From Pseudomonadota bacterium (GTDB lineage: Bacteria; Pseudomonadota; Alphaproteobacteria; Rhizobiales; MH13), in the NCBI GenBank assembly GCA_039024915.1, contig JBCCPK010000002.1, positions 434,001 to 498,000 on the forward strand: a DNA stretch of 64,000 nucleotides, in the 5' to 3' direction. Within the stretch, counting starts at the first letter, position 1, and each line of letters opens with the position of its first letter. Made by a program: the position numbers and the translations under genes. Below are positions 47,989 through 56,438 of the stretch, one piece after another. The notes beneath the pieces are model-generated. The model saw nothing but the letters and a program-made list of their open reading frames with translations. It did not search any database and had not been told where the DNA came from.

Positions 47989-48285
47989 TCAATCGTGCTG
48001 GGCAGATGCTACCTTGAAGGCAGCAACCTGTTCCGGCGTTGCCTCGGGTTGGGCTGCCTTCCACTGGCCGTAAGGCATGCCGTAAACATGCTCACGCGCT
48101 GTTTCCAAATCGAGTGTCTGGTCTGCCTCGTTTGCAGCATCGACCAGCCAGTTCGATAAGCAGTTCCGGCAGAAGCCAGCCTGAATCATAAGATCGATAT
48201 TCTGCACATCGTCACGCTTGCGAAGATGGTTCAAAAGCCGTCGGAACGCTGCCGCTTCCAGATCGCGCATCGTTTGTTCGGTCAC
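47989..48285 (-). CDS. DUF1244 family protein
   Basis: A 98-residue protein with the family core AAAFRRLLNHLRKRDDVQNI, MIQAGFCRNCLSNWLVDAAN (two Cys in CRNC) and YGMPYGQWKAAQPE. Start GTG 48285 is chosen because AGGAG lies seven bases before it and the family begins close to it. It follows the N-formylglutamate amidohydrolase gene after 11 bases, a usual pair, though the function of DUF1244 is unknown. Confidence 0.85.
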   Translation of the reverse strand: MTEQTMRDLEAAAFRRLLNHLRKRDDVQNIDLMIQAGFCRNCLSNWLVDAANEADQTLDLETAREHVYGMPYGQWKAAQPEATPEQVAAFKVASAQHD

Positions 48286-48296
48286 CAAAACTCTCC

Positions 48297-49136
48297 TCAT
48301 TCAACCAGCGGCATCCTGATGGCACGATCCGCCACAATTGCTTCAACCAGCGGTGTTAAGCGGCGCGCCCAAGCATCAATTCCACCCCCATCCGCTATAA
48401 GATCCTGCCTTACCTCCAACAGGGCATGAGGCAGGCCTTTAACCGTACCGTGCCGGTTCATCGTATCTCCGGGTAATTCTCCGGTATATGGCTCATTGTC
48501 GCCCACGACGATATCCCCGCTGGCGCTTAGGCTATCGATGAGCGGGCGTGCCAGCCGGGCGTCCTTATCCCACAAAACACCCGCATGCCATGGGCGCGCA
48601 ACACCACGCCAGTGCGGTGTAAACGAGTGGATAGATAGCAAGACCGCAGGCCGGCCGGTCACATGGTGCACATGATCTATGGCGCGCGAAATCGCGTCAT
48701 CATAAGGCCTATAATAATGCTCGATCCGGTGCGCTCGCTCCTTTGGTGTATGGCGCGCATTTCCCGGCACCACTGCCCCGTCGGACAAGCGCATGATAAG
48801 AGTTGGGTCATCGATGCCGCGATTGGGATCAATCAGCAGGCGCGAAAACTTGCTCATGACGAGCGTCGCATCCAACGCAGCTGCAAGTTTTTGGCACAGA
48901 CCTTTCGCACCGATGTCGAAACCGATGTGGCGCTCCAGTTGCTCGCGCGGCAGACCGAGCGTGCCATAGGGTGCCGGTAAAGTGTTTTCGGCGTGGTCGC
49001 ACAAGATGATCAAGCCGTGACCTGCGTTGCTCAGGTGCAGGGAGAACGGCGCCTGCCCGTCCGCAGAACCGGCTGTGGGACTTAAGCCACGATCGGACAT
49101 GGTTGAGGGTTGGGCGCGATTGGATGCGTCGTCCAT
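48297..49136 (-). CDS. N-formylglutamate amidohydrolase family protein
   Basis: A roughly 279-residue hydrolase of the HutG-II/N-formylglutamate amidohydrolase family. Motifs are LIILCDHAENTLPAPYG, HIGFDIGAKGL, RLLIDPNRG and VLLSIHSFTPHWRGVARPWH, the metal-binding pattern of the family. The enzyme type releases formate from N-formylglutamate, but several paralogues in Hyphomicrobiales act on unknown N-acyl substrates. The start is uncertain (ATG 49190, 49136 or 49097). A second, diverged copy lies at 54.3 kb. Confidence 0.85.
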   Translation of the reverse strand: MDDASNRAQPSTMSDRGLSPTAGSADGQAPFSLHLSNAGHGLIILCDHAENTLPAPYGTLGLPREQLERHIGFDIGAKGLCQKLAAALDATLVMSKFSRLLIDPNRGIDDPTLIMRLSDGAVVPGNARHTPKERAHRIEHYYRPYDDAISRAIDHVHHVTGRPAVLLSIHSFTPHWRGVARPWHAGVLWDKDARLARPLIDSLSASGDIVVGDNEPYTGELPGDTMNRHGTVKGLPHALLEVRQDLIADGGGIDAWARRLTPLVEAIVADRAIRMPLVE

Positions 49137-49337
49137 GGATAGATCCGGCGGGGAGTTATAGAGAGTGAGCGTTTGCTTCACACCGATCATCGATACGCCG
49201 ACTACGCCCCATCGTCAAAATGTCGCCGCATCTTCTGCATCATCGAAGCGTGCCAAACGCTTGACCAGTGTCGAGCACGCGGCAAAGAATACAACGCGCT
49301 AGGCATTGGCGTATAATTCGGCTTGCAAGGATCTGAC

Positions 49338-49922
49338 ATGCGTCTGCTGTCACCGGCCACCGGACAAACCGGAGGCTCTCGTCCTACTCTTGCTTTTCTT
49401 GTGACCGCGCTGGTCGTCGCGGGGCTCGTTGCTGGTGGCTATTACACATTCAGCCGAACCCAGAGCGCTGGCGAGGCGTTGGAACCAGACGCCGTCCAGG
49501 GGAGAGTTGTCCAAGGCTCAGATGCAATGGAGCAGGCAAACACCGTGCCGGGTCTCGGCAGTGGGCCAACCGGTTTTCGCGTTTGCAACGAGACATCAAG
49601 CACTATTGGGGTCGCTTTAGGCTACGATACGCGGCAGGGCTGGGTATCGGAGGGCTGGTGGAACCTACCGACGGACACCTGCGAGACCTTGCGTTCAGGC
49701 GCGCTCGTCGCTCGTTTCTACTATGTTTACGCAATTGATTATGAGCGCGGCGGGGAGTGGAAAGGCCGCCATTATATGTGTACACATGCGCGCATCTTCA
49801 CCATTCGGGGATTCGAAGATTGCGCCCAACGCGGGCTGGAGACCACCGGCTTTTTTGAAGTCGACACCGCGGGTCAATCCAGCTGGACGGTGCAACTCAC
49901 TGAGGACTCCCTTCAGCAATAG
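49338..49922 (+). CDS. DUF1036 family exported protein
   Basis: A 194-residue protein with an N-terminal membrane/signal segment (LAFLVTALVVAGLVAGGYYTF) and a DUF1036 domain: FRVCNETSSTIGVALGYDTR, GWVSEGWWNLPTDTCETLRS and YMCTHARIFTIRGFEDCAQRG in spaced parts. AAGGA before ATG 49338 decides the start over TTG 49323. The domain is of unknown function, and it is followed directly by pyk, nine bases on, which is a common order in Hyphomicrobiales. Confidence 0.85.
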   Translation: MRLLSPATGQTGGSRPTLAFLVTALVVAGLVAGGYYTFSRTQSAGEALEPDAVQGRVVQGSDAMEQANTVPGLGSGPTGFRVCNETSSTIGVALGYDTRQGWVSEGWWNLPTDTCETLRSGALVARFYYVYAIDYERGGEWKGRHYMCTHARIFTIRGFEDCAQRGLETTGFFEVDTAGQSSWTVQLTEDSLQQ

Positions 49923-49931
49923 GCACCGCAC

Positions 49932-51365
49932 ATGCTCAAGCGAGACCGCAGCGTCAAGATTCTCGCGACCCTCGGTCCGTCCAGCTCCGAGTTCGAACAG
50001 ATCAAAGCGCTTCATCTCGCTGGCGCCGATATATTCCGGATCAACATGAGTCACGGCGACCCGGACAAGATGCGGGCAATGATGGCTAAGATCCGGCAAG
50101 TCGAAGAAGACATCGGTCGACCGATAGGCATCCTGGTGGACATCCAGGGCCCAAAACTGCGCGTCGGCGCATTCGAAGACGACGCCATCATGCTTGAAAA
50201 GGGCGCGCGCTTTCGGCTGGATACCTCCGAAAAATCCGGAACCGTCGAGCGCGTTCAGCTTCCCCATCCCGATATTATTGAAACAATCGAAGTTGGCCAC
50301 ACGCTCATTCTTGACGATGGCAAGCTGCGCCTGGAATGCGTTGCGACGGATAACGCCAGTTTCATCGACACCGAAGTCATGGTTGGCGGCAAGCTTTCAA
50401 GCCGTAAGGGTGTCAGTCTGCCGGACACCATCCTTACCAGCGGATCGCTGACGGAGAAGGATCGCCGCGACCTAGCGGCTGCCGTTGAAGCTGAAGCTGA
50501 CTGGATTGCCCTGTCGTTTATCCAACGCCCGGAAGACGTCGCTGAAGTGCGGAAGATGGTTCGGGGTCGTTCGGGCGTCTTGTCAAAAATCGAAAAGCCT
50601 CAGGCCGTCGAAAAGATCGAGGAAATCATCGAGCTCTCCGACGCGATCATGGTTGCGCGTGGCGACCTTGGTGTCGAAATGCCGCTTGCGGTGCTGCCGG
50701 GTACGCAGAAGCGAATTACCCGGGCGGCGCGCAAAGCAGGAAAGCCGGTCGTGGTCGCAACGCAAATGCTTGAATCGATGATCTCATCACCGGTCCCAAC
50801 CCGCGCTGAGGTCTCCGATGTGGCGGTCGCCGTCTACGAAGGTGCCGATGCGATCATGCTGTCAGCTGAGTCCGCTGCTGGCGACTATCCGGTCGAAGCG
50901 GTCTCGACCATGAACACGATCGCAGCGGAAACGGAAAAAGATCCGTACTACCGCTCAATCCTCGACGCGCAACGGACCCCGCCGCAGGCAACTGGCGCTG
51001 ACGCGATTTCTGCAGCAGCGCGTCAGATCGCCGAGACGCTCCATCTATCGGCGCTGGTTTGTTACACCTCTTCAGGCGCAACCGGGCTGCGCGCAGCCCG
51101 AGAGCGACCAAAAACACCCATTATTGCGCTCACCCCGCGCCAGAGGACTGCGCGGCGACTGACCCTCATTTGGGGCGTGCACCCCATGGCCACCGATGAC
51201 GCAGCCGATATTGACGATATGGTTGAGCGTGCCTGCCAGCTTGCAATGAACGAGGGTTTCGCGGACCCTGGAAACCGCATTATCATATCGGCTGGCGTGC
51301 CGTTTGGTACGCCGGGCGCGACAAACATGTTGCGCATTGCCTTCGTGCGGGAAGATCACGCCTGA
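49932..51365 (+). CDS. pyk: pyruvate kinase
   Basis: Transfers phosphate from phosphoenolpyruvate to ADP at the end of glycolysis. The 477-residue protein has the N-terminal KILATLGPSSSEFEQIKALH, the active-site DIQGPKLRVGAF, the Lys region VLSKIEKPQAVEKIEEII, the signature IMVARGDLGVEMPL and the C-terminal allosteric domain ending NMLRIAFVRED. It is adjacent to the DUF1036 gene and converges with an alpha/beta hydrolase gene. Confidence 0.96.
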   Translation: MLKRDRSVKILATLGPSSSEFEQIKALHLAGADIFRINMSHGDPDKMRAMMAKIRQVEEDIGRPIGILVDIQGPKLRVGAFEDDAIMLEKGARFRLDTSEKSGTVERVQLPHPDIIETIEVGHTLILDDGKLRLECVATDNASFIDTEVMVGGKLSSRKGVSLPDTILTSGSLTEKDRRDLAAAVEAEADWIALSFIQRPEDVAEVRKMVRGRSGVLSKIEKPQAVEKIEEIIELSDAIMVARGDLGVEMPLAVLPGTQKRITRAARKAGKPVVVATQMLESMISSPVPTRAEVSDVAVAVYEGADAIMLSAESAAGDYPVEAVSTMNTIAAETEKDPYYRSILDAQRTPPQATGADAISAAARQIAETLHLSALVCYTSSGATGLRAARERPKTPIIALTPRQRTARRLTLIWGVHPMATDDAADIDDMVERACQLAMNEGFADPGNRIIISAGVPFGTPGATNMLRIAFVREDHA

Positions 51366-51377
51366 CATTTGAGACGG

Positions 51378-52364
51378 TTAGGCGTTGGCAGATGCCGACC
51401 TATACACCTCAGAAATACAATCAAGGATCAGATCGCCATGAGTATGGTGGGGCATATGTCCACCACCCGCGATAACCGTCTTGGTCGCTCCTTTAATGTC
51501 GCGTTCCAGGCCATCGGAATGGATGTGCGGCCAGACCACCCCGTCTTGATCACCGGTAATGACATGCACCGGACATTGGATTGATGCGTAGCTGTGAGAC
51601 TCGGCACGCACAAAGGGTCTTAGTTGAAACACATCTTGAGCGTTCGCACGAAAGCTTGATGGTCGCAGAACAAGCCTAGCGCCCAGCTCGCTGGCGTAGC
51701 CTTGAACCGGTACCTCCGGTGCAAACACGTTTTCAACGCCATCGTTGATCTGGTTCCAGCCGACCGGCAAGGTTATAAGTTCGGTGAAAAGGTGCCCAAT
51801 GACCGGCAGGCAGGCGGTACCGTAGTACCAGGTTACACCGCCCCAGCCCCCACCCTCCCAAGGGTGCGTTGCCGGCGCAACGAAAACCGCGCCCCGCACA
51901 AGCTCTCGATGATGCACGGCCAGCTGCGCAACGACAGCGCCTCCCCAGCTATGGCCGATAACAATGACGTGGTCCACGCCCAGGCGGCGAACAGCTTCCG
52001 CAATGCGGTCTGCCTGAACCCGCGGGCTGTGATCGCCCCACTTTCGCGGGCTGTTCCCCTGTCCCGGGCGATCGACAAAGACCCTATGTTGATCATCACC
52101 AAATCTTTGCTGAAGCTTGTCCTCAAGCGCAATCTGGAACTCCCGGTGGTTAGAACTCGCCCCATGCACGAACAGAAGACTTGGGCATTTGTCGGAGAGC
52201 GACCCGCGCTCGACCAGATGGAGCGGAGCTGTTGATGTGGAGACGAATTTTCCTGGCGCGGGGAACCGCGCCTCGATCCTAGCCGTGCCCCATCGCGTGA
52301 CCAACCACAGAGCGCTTGCGATCGCCGCAAGTACGACGCCAGTCGAAATCCAGAACGTCGTCAA
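51378..52364 (-). CDS. alpha/beta hydrolase
   Basis: A 328-residue alpha/beta-hydrolase-fold protein with an N-terminal hydrophobic segment (FWISTGVVLAAIASALWLVT) that may anchor it in the membrane. The oxyanion-loop LLFVHGASSNHREF, nucleophile elbow VIGHSWGGAVVAQLA (Ser), acid region VITGDQDGVVWP and catalytic His in GGGHMPHH are clear. The substrate is unknown. It overlaps the upstream TPR gene by four bases. Confidence 0.85.
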   Translation of the reverse strand: MTTFWISTGVVLAAIASALWLVTRWGTARIEARFPAPGKFVSTSTAPLHLVERGSLSDKCPSLLFVHGASSNHREFQIALEDKLQQRFGDDQHRVFVDRPGQGNSPRKWGDHSPRVQADRIAEAVRRLGVDHVIVIGHSWGGAVVAQLAVHHRELVRGAVFVAPATHPWEGGGWGGVTWYYGTACLPVIGHLFTELITLPVGWNQINDGVENVFAPEVPVQGYASELGARLVLRPSSFRANAQDVFQLRPFVRAESHSYASIQCPVHVITGDQDGVVWPHIHSDGLERDIKGATKTVIAGGGHMPHHTHGDLILDCISEVYRSASANA

Positions 52365-52999
52365 ATAGGCGCGCCCTGCAAACGCCTTTCGATGGCATCA
52401 AGCCTTTGTTGGGCTCCAGACAGATAGGGATGGACGTCCAAGGCTGCTTTCAAAAAGGTCTGTGCCTGGCGGTACCGGCCCAACTCATCAAGCATGATGC
52501 CGATACCGCTGAGAGCGCCAAAATGCCGAGGCTCGAGCCGCAGGACCTGTTCTACATCGGCAATCGAAAGCGCGTAGTCCTCGCGCATAAAGTGTACGGT
52601 CGCTCGACGGTTCCAACCCTCCGCAAAGTCCGGCGCAAGCGTGACAACCGTATCAAGCAGATCAAGTGCCAGCGGGAACCGGCGTTGGCGCATCGCTATC
52701 TCAGCACGGCGCATCAACAAATCGACCGAAGAACTGCCAGACATGTTCCAGCCACGCTGTATGTCCCGCACCAACGTCCGTGCCTGATCTGAATCTTCGG
52801 CGGAAGCCAACGCATCCAGCAAGCTGTCAACGGTGGGCGGCGTGTCAGATTGTTCGGAAAGCACGTCGGGTTCAGCTGAGCTGCCGACTGACCCCGGCTC
52901 GCCGGTATCAGCTCCCTCACCATCCGTCGCCAGGGCGCCGCCGGTGAACACGACACATGCGAAGATGACAGCCGCGCATCTTCGCAAAAAGGAGGGCAT
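52361..52999 (-). CDS. secreted TPR-repeat protein
   Basis: A 212-residue protein with a signal peptide (FLRRCAAVIFACVVFTGGALA), an acidic linker and two to three TPR units at the C-terminus (PLALDLLDTVVTLAPDFAEG, and GRYRQAQTFLKAALDVHPYL). It is probably a periplasmic scaffold; role unknown. The frame is open to ATG 53047, but starting at ATG 52999 gives a standard signal peptide. It is coupled to the alpha/beta hydrolase gene by an ATGA overlap. Confidence 0.75.
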   Translation of the reverse strand: MPSFLRRCAAVIFACVVFTGGALATDGEGADTGEPGSVGSSAEPDVLSEQSDTPPTVDSLLDALASAEDSDQARTLVRDIQRGWNMSGSSSVDLLMRRAEIAMRQRRFPLALDLLDTVVTLAPDFAEGWNRRATVHFMREDYALSIADVEQVLRLEPRHFGALSGIGIMLDELGRYRQAQTFLKAALDVHPYLSGAQQRLDAIERRLQGAPI

Positions 53000-53140
53000 C
53001 AAACCGCTGAGAAGCGAATCAGCATAGTCAGCAAAGAAAAACCGCATCGGCTGAGTGTGCCTCAGCCGACGCGGCTCGTCAAAACACGCAGAGAGAAAGG
53101 CGTTCTCTTAAGCCTCGCCGTAATTTGGCTTGGTCGAACC

Positions 53141-53266
53141 CTAGCCCTGGCGCGCCTTAAACCGGCCCTGCGTTTTGTTGATGATGTAAACGCGACCGCG
53201 GCGACGGACCATGCGGTTGTCGCGATGACGCTTCATGAGCGACTTGAGCGAGTTTTTGATCTTCAT
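53141..53266 (-). CDS. rpmJ: ribosomal protein bL36
   Basis: Read on the minus strand: [20 protein letters not shown], then [21 protein letters not shown] and stop, 41 residues. This is the bL36 form lacking the zinc-binding Cys/His set (type B, ykgO-like), typical in alphaproteobacteria. The nearby bL31 (23.7 kb) also lacks zinc ligands. An AAAGG lies about ten bases before the ATG. tRNA-Val lies further upstream. Confidence 0.93.
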   Translation of the reverse strand: MKIKNSLKSLMKRHRDNRMVRRRGRVYIINKTQGRFKARQG

Positions 53267-53488
53267 CTTACCGAACCTTTATGAATGCGCGCCGCAGCCG
53301 GGCAAACAAAAAGACGCGCCGAAGCGCGCCAACAATCCTGGGTCGTGAAATGCCCCAATAAGCACGAAAATGTCAAGTCGATCAGCGGTCTTTGGGCTAG
53401 ACAACACCGCGCAACGCAAACGGTGAACGGTCTGAGGCGGACGGCACGCGGAGTATTAGACATCGGCATTTCAGCGATGTCAGGCCGG

Positions 53489-53563
53489 TGGTGGGCGCGG
53501 GCAGGATCGAACTGCCGACCCCTTCGATGTCAACGAAGTGCTCTCCCGCTGAGCTACGCGCCC
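53489..53563 (-). tRNA. tRNA-Val(GAC)
   Basis: A complete cloverleaf on the minus strand, 75 nt with encoded CCA (53489-53491). Acceptor GGGCGCG pairs with CGCGCCC, the D arm is AGCTCAGCGGGAGAGC, the anticodon stem-loop is CTTCG-TTGACAT-CGAAG (anticodon GAC, valine), and the T arm contains GGTTCGA-like GCAGTTCGATCCTGC. A standard housekeeping tRNA. Confidence 0.95.
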
Positions 53564-53640
53564 TCAACGGTGGCGAGGTCTTATCGGGTTGTTCCGGGCG
53601 ATGCAAGCGACATCAAAAAAGGAGGCAATACGCCCGTAGG

Positions 53641-54000
53641 TTAGGCAGCAAGGAGCTTTTCCACTTCATTGACCAATTCGCGCAAGTGGAAAGGCTTCGA
53701 AAGAACCTTGGCATCTTTTGGCGTGTTGGAATCGGGGTTCAAGGCGACAGCGGCAAAGCCCGTTATGAACATGACCTTCAGCTGTGGATCGAGCTCAGTA
53801 GCTTTGCGTGCCAGTTCGATACCGTCCATTTCAGGCATGACGATATCGGTGAGAAGCAGCGTGAAAGGCTCTTCTTTCAAACGCGAATAAGCGCTCTGCC
53901 CATTGTCAAACGATACCACATCGTATCCAGCGTTCTCCAACGCCTTTGCCAGGAAGCGGCGCATATCGTTATCGTCTTCGGCAAGCAAGATACGTGTCAT
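53641..54000 (-). CDS. cpdR: single-domain response regulator CpdR
   Basis: A 119-residue receiver-only protein: RILLAEDDNDMRRFLAKALE, phosphoacceptor Asp in LLLTDIVMPEMDGIELARKA and the Lys in KVLSKPFHLRELVNEVEKLL. In Caulobacter and Sinorhizobium, unphosphorylated CpdR brings ClpXP to the cell pole and triggers breakdown of CtrA and other substrates together with RcdA, whose gene is at 24.0 kb here. The gene is next to tRNA-Val and opposite an amidohydrolase gene. Confidence 0.92.
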   Translation of the reverse strand: MTRILLAEDDNDMRRFLAKALENAGYDVVSFDNGQSAYSRLKEEPFTLLLTDIVMPEMDGIELARKATELDPQLKVMFITGFAAVALNPDSNTPKDAKVLSKPFHLRELVNEVEKLLAA

Positions 54001-54050
54001 GGTCTACCTGTTTGCGTGGCGGTCGCTAGTTCAAACGAGTACGAATCTCC

Positions 54051-54167
54051 TTACACCTGAGGATCATATCTGACCACAGGAGGAAAGCCGATACCGCGTT
54101 GTTTGCGTTTGGCATCCTCGAAAGCAAGCGTTGACGGAACGGGCATAAGCGGCGTCTGGTTTCGCAC
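54051..54167 (-). CDS. possible 38-residue protein upstream of cpdR
   Basis: In the 298-base gap between cpdR and the divergent amidohydrolase gene, the minus strand holds a short frame from GTG 54167 (MRNQTPLMPVPSTLAFEDAK) ending RKQRGIGFPPVVRYDPQV. It has coding-like codon positions, but only a weak ribosome site; an internal ATG at 54146 is possible. It ends 50 bases before cpdR, so it could share that transcript. Weak evidence only; the rest of the gap (54168-54298) shows nothing I can name. Confidence 0.35.
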   Translation of the reverse strand: MRNQTPLMPVPSTLAFEDAKRKQRGIGFPPVVRYDPQV

Positions 54168-54298
54168 GCGCCCATGTGGACTTCATTGCGTGAACCTGCG
54201 ATCCTTCAACGAAGAATAAGTGATCGCTGATGCGACCAATGTGCCGGTCGTGACCATGTCTTCGGTGAAAGGAGCCGCCCTCGTTGGCCGCATACTGA

Positions 54299-55192
54299 AT
54301 GGACACGATTGAAGCCTTTTCCGAAGCGACGGCAATTGACCTGACCTTACCCGTCAATCAGACGGTGCCTTTCGTTTTCAGCTCGCCCCACTCCGGCACA
54401 TTCTATCCACGCGCATTCTTGGAGGCGGCTCAACTCGATCCGCGCGAGTTACGGCGCTCGGAAGATACGTATGTTGAGAGGCTTTTTGCAGGTGTAGTCC
54501 AACAGGGCGCGCCCTTGATCGCGGCGCGCTTCCCGCGGTGCTATTGCGATGTCAATCGCGAGCCCTATGAACTCGACCCGCGGATGTTCAACGAACCGCT
54601 TCCCGCCTTTGCGAATACCGCCTCGTTGCGCGTCGCTGGTGGTCTTGGGACAATCCCAAGACTAGTTGGCGATCGGCAGTCGATCTATCGAGGTAAGCTT
54701 GACGTGGCGAGCGCGCTTGAACGGGTTCAAACTCTCTACAAGCCCTACCACACGGCGCTGAGGCGAACCTTGGCACGAACCCACGTTCGGTTTGGCGCGG
54801 CAATACTCGTTGATTGCCATTCCATGCCGTCGATCATTCGAACCTCAAACGGAGCGCTATCGACTGACTTTGTCATCGGTGACCGATTTGGCACAAGCTG
54901 TTCGTCGCTCATTGCCGACACCATGGCGGAAGCACTGCAACGCATGGGATATCGGGTGTCACGAAACAAGCCGTATGCTGGCGGCTTTATCACCGAACAT
55001 TACGGGCGTCCGACCCGAGGGATCCACGCCGTACAGTTGGAGATCAACCGCGGACTGTACATGAACGAGCGAACGCTTGTTCCCAATGATGGCTTTATTG
55101 ATGTCATGGAAACTCTGAGTGAGCTCACACACTGTCTGTTCGCACTCGATGTCGGCGAACTACTCCCCATTGATCGAGCGGCCGCTGAGTAA
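54299..55192 (+). CDS. N-formylglutamate amidohydrolase family protein (second copy)
   Basis: A 297-residue hydrolase. VPFVFSSPHSGTFYPRAFLE, YVERLFAGVVQQGAPLIAAR, CYCDVNREPYELDPRMF and ILVDCHSMPSII give the HutG/NFGA metal site, in a form closer to the classical hutG enzyme than the copy at 48.3 kb. No other hut genes are next to it. It is divergent from cpdR and ends just before the terminator of the minus-strand small RNA. Confidence 0.87.
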   Translation: MDTIEAFSEATAIDLTLPVNQTVPFVFSSPHSGTFYPRAFLEAAQLDPRELRRSEDTYVERLFAGVVQQGAPLIAARFPRCYCDVNREPYELDPRMFNEPLPAFANTASLRVAGGLGTIPRLVGDRQSIYRGKLDVASALERVQTLYKPYHTALRRTLARTHVRFGAAILVDCHSMPSIIRTSNGALSTDFVIGDRFGTSCSSLIADTMAEALQRMGYRVSRNKPYAGGFITEHYGRPTRGIHAVQLEINRGLYMNERTLVPNDGFIDVMETLSELTHCLFALDVGELLPIDRAAAE

Positions 55193-55195
55193 TCC

Positions 55196-55289
55196 AAAAA
55201 AAAGAGCCGTCCGGAAAACCGAACGGCTCAAGTCTAGGGAGGAAACGCCCAAAGAGGGCATTGCGTCACGCCGGGAGGGCCATGACGCA
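55196..55289 (-). ncRNA. small RNA, MmgR/suhB-like, copy B
   Basis: On the minus strand, starting at the predicted start 55289, a 7-bp stem (TGCGTCA / TGACGCA) with a GCC-CTCCC-GGC top is followed by a second small hairpin (GCCC / GGGC), the single-stranded motif TTTCCTCCCT, and a terminator stem (gagccgt / acggctc) with a U8 tract ending at 55196. The 10-base motif, the length (94 nt) and the terminator match the MmgR/suhB family of alphaproteobacterial small RNAs (Rfam RF00519). It is convergent with the amidohydrolase gene. Confidence 0.7.
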
Positions 55290-55295
55290 CTGCAA

Positions 55296-55323
55296 AATTT
55301 ATGTGTGCGGCGCAAAAAGTCAA
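55296..55323 (-). promoter_or_regulatory. promoter of small RNA copy B
   Basis: TTGACT (55318-55323) and TAAATT (55296-55301) lie 16 bases apart on the minus strand, a good housekeeping-type promoter. The expected start falls exactly at the first base of the RNA's 5' stem. Confidence 0.6.
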
Positions 55324-55613
55324 CAAGACCAAAGTCGTTTTTGACCGATTGCTCAAATTTCGTTGCATCATGACCGTTTGCGCAAGAATATTTCATGGGC
55401 GTGCCACAACAGTAAAATCATGGTCCTAGATCGGTAATTTTAGCTCGTTTCTGGACCTCATAGGACACCGAGATAACCAAATGGCGCTGAAGCGATCCCA
55501 GATTTCTTGTTGCAAAGCCGCAACACAAGTAGCGTTGGGTGTTGAATTCGCGCTGCGTACGCCTGTTGTTCGACCACTTAGGTGCCTTCGCACCGCAACA
55601 GCGAGTCTCTGCA
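55324..55613. other. intergenic stretch before hisN
   Basis: Apart from the upstream part of the small-RNA promoter region, I see no gene, strong hairpin or repeat here. The hisN frame is open from base 55539, so part of this stretch could be coding if an earlier start is used. Base composition is more AT-rich than the neighbours around 55300-55470. Confidence 0.4.
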
Positions 55614-56438
55614 TTGCCATCGCAGCTTTCTGAATATTCGGGCCTTGCTGAGCGTGTCGCGCGCTTTGAAGATCTCAAACGACTCGCAAGGGCGGAAACC
55701 CTGACACATTTTCGCGCTGCGCCGGAAATCAGTAACAAGGCCAATCAAGGAGCGTTCGACCCTGTCACAGAGGCAGACCGAGCATGTGAACGCGCCATGC
55801 GCAACCTCATCGAACAGGCGTTTCCCACTGATGGCATAATCGGCGAGGAGTACGGCAATGTTCGTCCTGAAGCGTCTGTTCAGTGGATCATCGACCCCAT
55901 TGACGGCACGCGTGCTTATGTGGCCGGCGTGCCCCTGTGGGGATCGCTTGTCGGTATCGTCTATGAGGAAACACCGGTAGCAGGGATGGGTTATCAGCCC
56001 TTCCTCGATGAAAGCTTCGAAGGCTCGGCAGCCGGTGCGCTTTGGAAGATGCGCGGGGCTGAGCGTGAACTTCAAACCCGCGCCTGCCAAAGCTTCAGCG
56101 AGGCCACACTCATGACAACCACCCCAAGCTTGTTTCAGGGACAGCAAAGGGCGGCTTACGATCGTCTTGAAGCCGCGTGCAGGAATGTTCGTTACGGCAC
56201 CGACTGGTACGGATACGCGTTGGTTGCTGCGGGCACGTGCGATCTTGTCGTAGAGACCGGGCTCGCACTTTACGACATTCTACCTTTGGTTCCGATTATA
56301 GAGGGCTCAGGTGGCATCGTTACCGACTGGGGTGGCGCTCCGCTGCGCGAGACCGGCTTCACCGGCCAGGTCCTTGCAGCGGGGGACCGCGGCTTGCATC
56401 AGCAAGCCCTGAAACTCCTCCGGCACGCGGCAGTTTAG
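55614..56438 (+). CDS. hisN: histidinol-phosphatase (HisN type, IMPase family)
   Basis: A roughly 274-residue phosphatase. FDPVTEADRACERAM, GEEYGNVRPEA, WIIDPIDGTRAYVAGVPLWG and the C-terminal YDILPLVPIIEGSGGIVTDW are the inositol-phosphatase-type metal site in the HisN variant, which dephosphorylates histidinol phosphate in actinobacteria and many alphaproteobacteria. No ATG fits; TTG 55614 gives a normal N-terminal length, while the open frame begins at 55539. It ends four bases into the convergent hydrolase gene. It could also act on another sugar phosphate. Confidence 0.8.
   Translation: MPSQLSEYSGLAERVARFEDLKRLARAETLTHFRAAPEISNKANQGAFDPVTEADRACERAMRNLIEQAFPTDGIIGEEYGNVRPEASVQWIIDPIDGTRAYVAGVPLWGSLVGIVYEETPVAGMGYQPFLDESFEGSAAGALWKMRGAERELQTRACQSFSEATLMTTTPSLFQGQQRAAYDRLEAACRNVRYGTDWYGYALVAAGTCDLVVETGLALYDILPLVPIIEGSGGIVTDWGGAPLRETGFTGQVLAAGDRGLHQQALKLLRHAAV

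Noticed and set aside
54064-54357. 97-residue minus-strand frame over the start of the amidohydrolase gene
   Set aside because: Overlaps the real start of the plus-strand gene and has no coding-like pattern; a shorter frame in the same gap looks better.
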